Assembly (NCBI GenBank): GCA_007122185.1
Contig: SKUI01000188.1
Span: forward strand, 1-5,006
DNA from: Rhodothermia bacterium
GTDB lineage: Bacteria > Bacteroidota > Rhodothermia > Balneolales > Natronogracilivirgulaceae
Reading direction: 5' to 3'
DNA: 5,006 nucleotides
Under the pieces are notes generated by a model, which saw only the letters and a list, made by a program, of their open reading frames with translations, did not search any database and was not told the DNA's origin. A program made the position numbers and the translations under genes. Below, piece by piece: positions 1 through 5,006 of the stretch; within the stretch, counting starts at the first letter, position 1, and every line of letters starts with the position of its first letter.

Positions 1-352
1 GACTCCGCATTTTTCCTGTGGCAACTTTCACGGCATCAGAAAGACCGGTTTTTTTCTGGGTATCAGCAAGACGTGACTTATAGGTCTTGCGATCCGTGAA
101 GGACAGAGGATCCACCGGGCGTATATGATCACCCATTTCGGTATATTTACCCTCATCAAAAAGCAGATGGAAATAATCATCGCTTCCGATCGGAAAGTGA
201 TACCCGCTTACAGGGTCCACCCAACTGTTTTCCTCCAGTTCACGGCGATGAACGGTTTCACCTGTCGTCGGCACCTTAACCCAGATCCCTTCCGGCATTT
301 CCTTGGGGGACTTGGTGACAATTTTCAGATCTTTGCGTTCAAACCAACTCAT
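1..352 (-). CDS. accD: Acetyl-CoA carboxylase carboxyltransferase subunit beta, N-terminal part, lacking the Zn-ribbon cysteines (3' partial)
   Basis: AccD pairs with AccA to form the carboxyltransferase that moves the carboxyl group from carboxybiotin (on AccB) to acetyl-CoA, giving malonyl-CoA for fatty acid synthesis in the cytoplasm. The ATG at 352-350 opens a frame that runs off the left edge; 117 residues are visible. The N-terminus MSWFERKDLKI, then MPEGIWVK at 19-26, RRELEEN at 36-42, LLFDEG at 63-68 and the DPLSFTDRKTYKSRL stretch near 80-94 are the standard AccD start and match the E. coli protein nearly residue for residue. The oddity is that positions 27, 30, 46 and 49, which are the four zinc-binding cysteines in E. 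coli AccD, are Val, Thr, Asp and Ser, and no other cysteine is visible. The crotonase-like catalytic domain lies mostly beyond the window. No convincing Shine-Dalgarno precedes the ATG. The gene sits 44 bp after tsaB on the same strand, so co-transcription is likely. Confidence 0.93.
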   Translation of the reverse strand, partial: MSWFERKDLKIVTKSPKEMPEGIWVKVPTTGETVHRRELEENSWVDPVSGYHFPIGSDDYFHLLFDEGKYTEMGDHIRPVDPLSFTDRKTYKSRLADTQKKTGLSDAVKVATGKMRS

Positions 353-396
353 AACAGTATGTTTATGAAGTGTTTCCGGAACTGTCTGACTGTTTC
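353..396 (-). other. tsaB-accD intergenic spacer
   Basis: This 44-bp gap between the tsaB stop and the accD start has no terminator-like hairpin with a T-run. It contains an 8-bp perfect palindrome TTCCGGAA at 374-381 and a short ACAGT/ACAGT repeat. No purine-rich ribosome binding site is evident at the usual distance from the accD ATG. The spacing is compatible with one tsaB-accD transcript. Confidence 0.4.
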
Positions 397-1272
397 TTAC
401 AGACCGGTGTAATAATAAGGCTCAAAATGTTCCGGTGCGACTTTTTTTATCAGGTTGTGCAGCTGTGCCCCGGAATAACGGCCGAGGACGGCGAGGATAT
501 TGGAAGCACTGACCACATCCTTCAAGGGTAAAACGGATATATTGGCACTGCTTCCCGTGACATCAGGAGCCATCGCCTTCAGGCGTTCCACTCCGGTTCC
601 AACCACAAGCCGACCCGACTTCCACCGCTCCAGGATTTCTTCCAGTTCACGCACTTGCACATCCGATTCCGGCTCCAACCCATCCTCCAAAAATTTCCAG
701 GACTGGTGGTACAAATGGTTGCGCCGCGCATCAATGACCGCATCGCATCCTGCCACGGACAGTGGACCATCGCCGGGAACGGCACCCCGGCTTTCGGGGA
801 TACGTGACTCCCCGGACGACAGCTCATCCGCTCCCCGTCCGGCATTGGATTTGCGCATGGATGGCGTGGTGTCTGCGGCATGCGTGGCAGGCATTTTGTG
901 CGTGGCGGGTGTGGCAAGCATGGCGCCAAGTGCAATGGCGCCGAGCGTACGGCATGCATAAAGCGGAATGACCGTCTGAAAAAGCAATCCCTTCACCGCG
1001 CTGCTCGCCACTCTCAGGCCGGTGTAGGAACCCGGTCCGGCACTGACAATTACGGCCCCGAGTTCATTCACAGCAAGCTTTTCTCGCGCAAGCAGGCGGT
1101 CAATAAAGACAAAGGTCTGCTCAGAGTGCACCCCTTTGCCCTCTGCGCGCAACTGATGCACCGTGCCATCCGGGAGCCGAAGCGCCACGGAACATACCGG
1201 AGTAGCCGTTTCGACGGAGAGTACCGGTTTTTCGGTGAATTGAACGTTTTCCGTATCAGTATTGCCGTCCAT
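397..1272 (-). CDS. tsaB: tRNA threonylcarbamoyladenosine biosynthesis protein TsaB, with a low-complexity insertion
   Basis: TsaB is the catalytically inactive ASKHA-fold partner of TsaD. With TsaE they transfer the threonylcarbamoyl group made by TsaC onto A37 of ANN-decoding tRNAs (t6A) in the cytoplasm. The N-terminal strand reads PVLSVETATPVCSVAL (about 16-31). The family hallmark AGPGSYTGLRV is at 78-88, the VIDARRNHLY segment at 179-188, and the protein ends in EHFEPYYYTGL. It has 291 residues against roughly 220-240 usually. The excess is a Pro/Ala/Thr/Ser/Gly-rich stretch at about 119-175, between the TLGAIALGA helix and the DAR motif, plus a short N-terminal extension. I chose the ATG at 1272; a TTG three codons upstream (1281) is also in frame but less likely. 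GAG lies 4 bases before the ATG, a weak Shine-Dalgarno at best. Upstream, 1273-1470 holds possible promoter elements; accD follows. Confidence 0.93.
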   Translation of the reverse strand: MDGNTDTENVQFTEKPVLSVETATPVCSVALRLPDGTVHQLRAEGKGVHSEQTFVFIDRLLAREKLAVNELGAVIVSAGPGSYTGLRVASSAVKGLLFQTVIPLYACRTLGAIALGAMLATPATHKMPATHAADTTPSMRKSNAGRGADELSSGESRIPESRGAVPGDGPLSVAGCDAVIDARRNHLYHQSWKFLEDGLEPESDVQVRELEEILERWKSGRLVVGTGVERLKAMAPDVTGSSANISVLPLKDVVSASNILAVLGRYSGAQLHNLIKKVAPEHFEPYYYTGL

Positions 1273-1346
1273 AAGTCTCAAAACAGTGCAGACACCAGGC
1301 GCCGGATTACCACTGATACCAGCCTCGCGCCAGGATACATTATCTA

Positions 1347-1373
1347 ATCAGGCGAAATCTTCATCAGGCGAAA
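1347..1373. repeat. 11-bp perfect direct repeat upstream of tsaB
   Basis: ATCAGGCGAAA occurs at 1347-1357 and again at 1363-1373 on the plus strand, a 16-bp period. On the minus strand each copy reads TTTCGCCTGAT. The pair lies 75 to 101 bp upstream of the chosen tsaB ATG, in non-coding DNA. A tandem operator or chance duplication are both possible. A short AT-rich element (TTAGATAATG on the minus strand, about 1338-1347) lies immediately downstream. Confidence 0.45.
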
Positions 1374-1407
1374 CATCAACCCGCGATAAGACACTTGCCT
1401 GTACATT

Positions 1408-1438
1408 CAAATATATCGCTGGAGAGGCGTAATAAAAA
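1408..1438 (-). promoter_or_regulatory. Possible Bacteroidota-type promoter for tsaB(-accD)
   Basis: On the minus strand TATATTTG at 1415-1408 fits the Bacteroidota -7 consensus TAnnTTTG exactly. A T-run at 1438-1434 lies 18 bases upstream, where a -33 TTG-like element would be expected, but it lacks the G. Transcription would start near 1400, about 130 bases before the tsaB ATG. The call depends on the host being in the Bacteroidota or a close relative, which is itself uncertain. The same T-run is also the tail of the possible terminator listed next. Confidence 0.3.
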
Positions 1439-1466
1439 GTGCCGACCGGTTGGATGGATGGCAGGC
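1431..1466 (-). terminator. Weak possible terminator after the permease operon
   Basis: Downstream of the permease stop on the minus strand, GCCTGCC (1466-1460) can pair with GGTCGGC (1447-1441) with one mismatch and one G-T pair around a loop of about 12 bases. An ACTTTTTATT tract follows at 1440-1431. The stem is imperfect and the loop large, so this is a candidate only. It is in the right place to end the adaptor-permease transcript. Confidence 0.3.
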
Positions 1467-1470
1467 ATCG

Positions 1471-2712
1471 CTACTCGTACCGCAGTGATTCCACAGGATT
1501 GACGAGTGCTGCCCTGCGTGCGGGGAAAACCCCTGCCGCCAATCCTATCATGGTCAGTACACCGGTGGTCATGATCATGGCATCGGCTGAGAGCACCGGG
1601 TTGCCCAGAAAATCTGCCACACCTCCCTGAAATTCAAGGCCCTGTACACCCGTGACAATCCCCGCTGCAATCACTACGCCGATGGAACCGCCAATCATGC
1701 AGATAAAAAGTGCTTCGAATATGAACTGGGATATGATGTGCCTGTTTTGGGCGCCTATGGCTTTTTTGACACCGATCTCACGCGTGCGCTCCTTGACGAC
1801 CACATACATGATGTTGGCCACCCCTACCCCGGCAATGAGCAGCGTAAAGAAGCCGACCGAAAAGAGGAATATTTTGATGCCAAGCCCAATTTGCGCCTGG
1901 ATCCGTTCCGCCTCAATGAAATCCCAAACACCGATGGCTTGCATGTCCTCCGGATGGAACCGGTATTTGCGTGCCATGATCTCCCGGACCTGATGCTCAA
2001 TCCGCTTCTGATATTCAGGATGGACGGGGCGGATCAGCACGGATCCCAGGAAGGCATGATTGTATGTCTGCCGGAACGTGGAATGGGGTATGACCGCTCT
2101 TCGGGAATCCGGTCCGTTGCTCATGGCCATCTGCATTTTTTCCTGCATCACTCCCACAACCGTATAGGGATTATTGTCGATCATGAGCCGATTCCCAATG
2201 GCATTTCCCTCGGGGAAAAGCTGTTCTGCAACCGCGTGACCCAGGAATACCACCCGCCGCTGCTCCGCCACATCACGGGCATTGAGAAAACGCCCGCCTG
2301 CCACCGGATACATCGAACGCATCTCTTCAAAAGCCACATCCACCCCCTCCATGTAGGTATTGGTCGTGGCGTAATCCGACTTGAGGCTTACACTGCGGCC
2401 GTACTGGGCCGAAATGGATTCAATCTGCGGTATGGACCGCCGAAACAGCTCCACATCCTCTTCGGCAAACCGGATGCGCCGGCCGGCATCCAGTCCCTCA
2501 AAAGACTGGCTGGTCTGTCCGCCGTAAAACATCATGATCTGATTGCCACCCCCCCTCAATCCCGACAGCAGCTGGTTGTTGAGGCCCTCGCCAAATGCGA
2601 GCAGCGCGATGACGGCAATGGTACCCCAGCAGATGGCTATTATGGTCAGGCTGGTGCGAAGCTTCTGCTTTCGCAGATCCTGCATGAATTCTTTGATCAG
2701 GTTAATCCACAT
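1471..2712 (-). CDS. ABC transporter permease, FtsX/MacB family (second of tandem pair)
   Basis: This is an integral inner-membrane subunit of a MacB-type (type VII) ABC exporter; the 413 residues contain no ATPase domain. A short amphipathic N-terminus precedes TM1 at about 21-42 (containing CWGT and LLAFGEGL). A large periplasmic MacB-PCD-like domain spans about 45-270 and includes AEQRRVVFLG at 149-158 and NPYTVVGVMQ at 181-190. TM2 is at about 278-306, TM3 at 330-353 and TM4 at 377-398. The cytoplasmic coupling loop ERTREIGVKKAIGA at 308-321 and the C-terminal PARRAALVNPVESLRYE are family signatures. The ATG at 2712 gives the expected start and there is no clear Shine-Dalgarno. It begins 21 bp after the neighbouring permease gene, to which it is clearly paralogous, so translational coupling and a heterodimer are likely. 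The substrate is unknown. It is followed by a spacer of about 190 bp before tsaB. Confidence 0.92.
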   Translation of the reverse strand: MWINLIKEFMQDLRKQKLRTSLTIIAICWGTIAVIALLAFGEGLNNQLLSGLRGGGNQIMMFYGGQTSQSFEGLDAGRRIRFAEEDVELFRRSIPQIESISAQYGRSVSLKSDYATTNTYMEGVDVAFEEMRSMYPVAGGRFLNARDVAEQRRVVFLGHAVAEQLFPEGNAIGNRLMIDNNPYTVVGVMQEKMQMAMSNGPDSRRAVIPHSTFRQTYNHAFLGSVLIRPVHPEYQKRIEHQVREIMARKYRFHPEDMQAIGVWDFIEAERIQAQIGLGIKIFLFSVGFFTLLIAGVGVANIMYVVVKERTREIGVKKAIGAQNRHIISQFIFEALFICMIGGSIGVVIAAGIVTGVQGLEFQGGVADFLGNPVLSADAMIMTTGVLTMIGLAAGVFPARRAALVNPVESLRYE

Positions 2713-2733
2713 GGCGGGTACGGAGATTTAGGG

Positions 2734-3954
2734 TTATTTAAGGCATTCAACCACATTGAGACGGGATGCGCGATATGCCGGCATCCAGCCGGCCGCGAGG
2801 CCAATGGCAGCCAGGACGAAAAATGCTATCAGGCCGACACCCGGCGTGAACTGGGGCGTGCCTATGTACTCACTGATCGGGATGTACTGCATGGCACCGA
2901 CAATTGCCCATCCGATCAGATAGCCAAGGGCGGCCCCGAGTCCCACCAGCATAAAAGTCTCGCCGAAAAAGTGGGCCAGGATGGTGCTGCGCCTCGCTCC
3001 GACCGAACGCCGGATTCCGATCTCTTTCATCCGTTCCTGGACCACCACAAACATGATATTGGCCACGCCGATACCGCCGACGGCCAGTGTTACGAATCCG
3101 ATGACCCCCATGAAAGAGTTGAAACCAATGATAAACCACCGTATGAACGACCAGAATTCACTGGTATCCCAAATGAGCAGTGCATCCGTGTCGGCCGGAT
3201 CGAAACGGTGGCGTTGCGAGATGACAAGCTGAACCTGATCCTTCACATACGCCCCTCTGCGCGGGTCTTCAAGCTGATAAAGGATATTGTTGATGATATC
3301 GGTACCAAAAAGGGTGGAAAAAGTTGTCAGTGGTATGAACGCCCGGCTTGCGTCACGCTGGCCGTAGGAGGAATCCTGGCTCTTGGGCTGCATCACACCG
3401 ATGACCGTAAACGGGGTCTGATTGACAAATATCTGTTTGCCTACGGCCTCTTCCTCCCCGAAAAGCAGTTCCTTGAGCTGGTCACCGATGAATATGACCC
3501 TTCGCTGCTCTTCAATGTCACGTTCATTCAGCCAGCGGCCTCCTTTCTGCTCAAATATGTTGCGCATATCCGAGTAGTTCACCGGCACCCCGGTCAGCTG
3601 AGGGGAGTTGCGAAGATTCTTGTACCTGAGCTCAGCCTGCCATGTGGTGTACTCCGGAGCGATCCGGCTGATCTGCGGGATATTCTGCTGCAGCGCCCAT
3701 GCGTCGCTTTCCCGGAACCGGACCGGCCGGCCGATGCCGTATCCCTCATAGGGCATGGTGGTGCGCGACCCGAACACCAGCACAATCTCCTCCCCCATCC
3801 CGCGGAAATTGAGCTTGAGCTGATCGCCAAGCCCCGTCCCGAAGGCAAGCAGGATGATCAGAGTGGCCGTTCCCCACATAATCCCGAAAAGGGTCAGGAA
3901 CGTGCGCAGCCGCTGCTTGTTGATGGTCTGGAAAAAATCTTTGAGGAAATTCAT
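2734..3954 (-). CDS. ABC transporter permease, FtsX/MacB family (first of tandem pair)
   Basis: This 406-residue permease has the same plan as its downstream neighbour. TM1 is at about 19-40 (with MWGT and LLAFGTGL). A periplasmic domain at about 42-275 includes EEQRRVIFIG at 148-157 and TPFTVIGVMQ at 180-189. TM2 is at about 280-305, TM3 at 329-352 and TM4 at 373-393. The coupling motif ERMKEIGIRRSVGA lies at 307-320. The C-terminal motif is somewhat degraded: PAYRASRLNVVECLK has Val where most relatives have Pro, and the protein stops without the usual basic/Glu tail. The ATG at 3954 is preceded by AAGGA 11 bases upstream, a distant ribosome site. It lies 170 bp after the adaptor gene and 21 bp before its paralogue. 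With the adaptor it should form a MacAB-like export complex across the inner membrane and periplasm, powered by an ATPase not encoded here. The substrate is not deducible. Confidence 0.92.
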   Translation of the reverse strand: MNFLKDFFQTINKQRLRTFLTLFGIMWGTATLIILLAFGTGLGDQLKLNFRGMGEEIVLVFGSRTTMPYEGYGIGRPVRFRESDAWALQQNIPQISRIAPEYTTWQAELRYKNLRNSPQLTGVPVNYSDMRNIFEQKGGRWLNERDIEEQRRVIFIGDQLKELLFGEEEAVGKQIFVNQTPFTVIGVMQPKSQDSSYGQRDASRAFIPLTTFSTLFGTDIINNILYQLEDPRRGAYVKDQVQLVISQRHRFDPADTDALLIWDTSEFWSFIRWFIIGFNSFMGVIGFVTLAVGGIGVANIMFVVVQERMKEIGIRRSVGARRSTILAHFFGETFMLVGLGAALGYLIGWAIVGAMQYIPISEYIGTPQFTPGVGLIAFFVLAAIGLAAGWMPAYRASRLNVVECLK

Positions 3955-4124
3955 CGCCGTAATAATCCTTGTTCAGGTTGAATTGTGCTGGTTAAGGTTG
4001 ATTTTTTCTGTCTGGATGGATACGGCCTGAAGCATTCGCGCAAGCCGTGCCTCCGGGTATCCTTCAAGCCGCTTGTGAGTCAGACCCCTAGTATCCATGC
4101 AACTGGTGGATACAGGCGGCGGCA
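3955..4124 (-). other. Adaptor-permease intergenic region with inverted repeats
   Basis: This 170-bp spacer inside the transporter cluster is longer than the other gaps in the cluster. I see no open frame of note and no canonical promoter. It is rich in short inverted repeats: GGATAC/GTATCC cores at 4018-4023, 4057-4062, 4091-4096 and 4108-4113; ACGGC (4022-4026) with GCCGT (4044-4048); and the odd palindrome CAAGCcGCTTG at 4065-4075. The RNA could fold into several hairpins and may affect relative expression of the adaptor and permeases. None of the hairpins is followed by a clean T-run. Confidence 0.45.
4091..4113. repeat. 7-bp perfect inverted repeat GTATCCA-9-TGGATAC
   Basis: GTATCCA at 4091-4097 and TGGATAC at 4107-4113 are perfectly complementary around a 9-base loop, 11 bp downstream of the adaptor stop codon. 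There is no T-run after it on the minus strand, so a factor-independent terminator is not supported. It could be an mRNA-stabilising hairpin or an operator half-site pair. A further TGGATAC lies at 4017-4023. Confidence 0.5.
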
Positions 4125-5006
4125 TCAGTTGGAGGCCAGTGATCGGAGCGGCTTTTCGAGGACGACGTCGCCTTCTTCCAGCCCCTCGACAACCTCTACG
4201 TTGATCGCGTCACTGAGTCCGAGCCTGACCTCGGCCTCCTCACGACCGTTTTCATTTCTGGAGGGAACTTCCACAGTGCTCTTGTCCTCAAGGTAGGTAA
4301 CCAGGCGTTCGGGAATGATCAGTACATCCTCACGGCGATCGATCACCACGTTGGCATTGGCAGAATAACCGGCCCTCAGCACGCGGCCGTCGTTGTCCGT
4401 GATCCTGATTTCCACCGGAAAGACCGTGCTGTTATCACGTGTGGTAGCTTTCAGGGAGATGCGGGTGAGCTCCCCTTTGACCCGGGATCCGGGAAGTGCG
4501 CCGACACGTATCTCGGCTGTCATCCCTTCCTGCAGTTTGCCGACGTCGATCTCATCCACCGTACCCTTGAAAAGCAGGTCATCCATACGTGCCAGGGTCA
4601 TCAGCGGCGTACCGGCCTGGTAGGAGGTCAGCGGGACGATGGGATCACCGATATCCACCATCTTTTCGAGGATATAGCCGTCGGTCGGCGCCTTGATCAC
4701 ACTTTCAATAAGCGTTTCGCCGATCAGGATGCGACCCGACTCCAGCAGCTCGAGGCGCTCCCGGTTCAACTGGACATTGATTTCGGAATCCCTGAGGCTG
4801 CGCTGAAGATTCTGGTAGTCGTGTTCCGATACCATGTCGCGTGCACGCAATTGCTCCATCCGGAACATTTCGCGCTGAACGTTATCCAGGGCAATCTCGG
4901 AACGCTCAACATTGCGCTTGGCCTCGGCGAGTTCAAGAGGTGTGGGATCCGGACGGATTTCAAGCAAGGGCTGGCCTTCCTTCACATAATCACCGGCCTC
5001 GGCGAA
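4125..5006 (-). CDS. Periplasmic adaptor / membrane fusion protein, HlyD-MacA-like (5' partial)
   Basis: This is the periplasmic adaptor that links an inner-membrane exporter to the outer membrane or stabilises its periplasmic domain. The frame is open to the right edge, so the N-terminus (signal or membrane anchor and first beta strands) is missing; 293 residues are visible. In fragment numbering, the first half of the lipoyl domain is at 1-20 (GDYVKEGQPLLEI). A charged coiled-coil hairpin spans about 22-90, with the RARDMVSEHDYQ turn at 54-65. The second lipoyl half IKAPTDGYILEKMVDIGD is at 104-121. The beta-barrel domain covers about 135-225 and includes LPGSRVKGEL and AGYSANANVVI, and a membrane-proximal domain runs from about 226 to the end (LIIPERLV at 229-236, EGLEEGDVV at 274-282). 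A GTG at 4985 should not be taken as the start, since the conserved domain continues upstream of it. It is followed by two permeases on the same strand. Confidence 0.9.
   Translation of the reverse strand, partial: FAEAGDYVKEGQPLLEIRPDPTPLELAEAKRNVERSEIALDNVQREMFRMEQLRARDMVSEHDYQNLQRSLRDSEINVQLNRERLELLESGRILIGETLIESVIKAPTDGYILEKMVDIGDPIVPLTSYQAGTPLMTLARMDDLLFKGTVDEIDVGKLQEGMTAEIRVGALPGSRVKGELTRISLKATTRDNSTVFPVEIRITDNDGRVLRAGYSANANVVIDRREDVLIIPERLVTYLEDKSTVEVPSRNENGREEAEVRLGLSDAINVEVVEGLEEGDVVLEKPLRSLASN

Noticed and set aside
125..412. A 95-codon plus-strand frame near the left edge.
   Set aside because: It is antisense to accD, whose minus-strand reading matches the family almost residue for residue, and it has no recognisable features of its own.
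1273..1281. TTG at 1281 as the start of tsaB.
   Set aside because: An ATG lies three codons downstream, and even from there the protein has an N-terminal extension before the first conserved strand, so the longer form has no support.
500..1347. Several plus-strand open frames antisense to tsaB.
   Set aside because: They are rich in Arg, Ser and Pro, typical of out-of-frame translation of a GC-rich gene, and the minus strand encodes a full TsaB.
1344..1376. A 10-codon minus-strand reading frame upstream of tsaB that could be a leader peptide.
   Set aside because: It is very short, overlaps the 11-bp direct repeat, has no ribosome binding site and shows no attenuator-like hairpins after it.
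1738..3981. A plus-strand open frame of about 747 codons covering both permeases.
   Set aside because: It is in exact codon register with the two minus-strand permease genes, so its stops could arise only from sense codons TTA, CTA or TCA, which these genes avoid. The encoded protein has no recognisable domain, while the minus strand encodes clear permeases.
4125..4985. Adaptor gene starting at the GTG at 4985.
   Set aside because: The frame stays open to the window edge and the seven residues before the GTG continue the lipoyl-domain motif, so the real start is outside the window.

Overview
All recognisable genes lie on the minus strand and run from the right edge to the left: a periplasmic adaptor (5'-truncated by the right edge), two FtsX/MacB-type ABC permeases, tsaB, and the start of accD (3'-truncated by the left edge). 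I found no plus-strand gene, tRNA, rRNA, insertion sequence or CRISPR array. The moderate-to-high GC content, the scarcity of clear Shine-Dalgarno sequences and the layout (adaptor plus two separate permeases with a W-G-T first helix) would fit a bacterium of the Bacteroidota/Rhodothermota/Balneolota side of the FCB group. That placement is a low-confidence inference; no phylogenetic marker is complete here.

Right part (1471-5006): a HlyD/MacA-like membrane fusion protein is followed, after a 170-bp gap rich in GTATCC/GGATAC inverted repeats, by two tandem paralogous permeases only 21 bp apart. Together they should form the inner-membrane and periplasmic part of a tripartite ABC exporter. No ATPase is encoded in the window, so it must come from the right of the window or from elsewhere. 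The substrate cannot be read from the sequence.

Middle (1282-1470): a spacer of about 190 bp holds a weak possible terminator for the transporter operon, a possible Bacteroidota-type promoter element and an 11-bp direct repeat, all pointing toward tsaB.

Left part (1-1272): tsaB encodes the non-catalytic partner in t6A tRNA modification. It carries a long, low-complexity, Pro/Ala/Thr/Ser/Gly-rich insertion just before its DAR motif. It is followed 44 bp later by accD, the carboxyltransferase beta subunit of acetyl-CoA carboxylase. The best observation in the window is that this AccD aligns without gaps to the Zn-ribbon region of classical AccD, yet all four zinc-binding cysteines are replaced (V27, T30, D46, S49), while the surrounding residues are well conserved.
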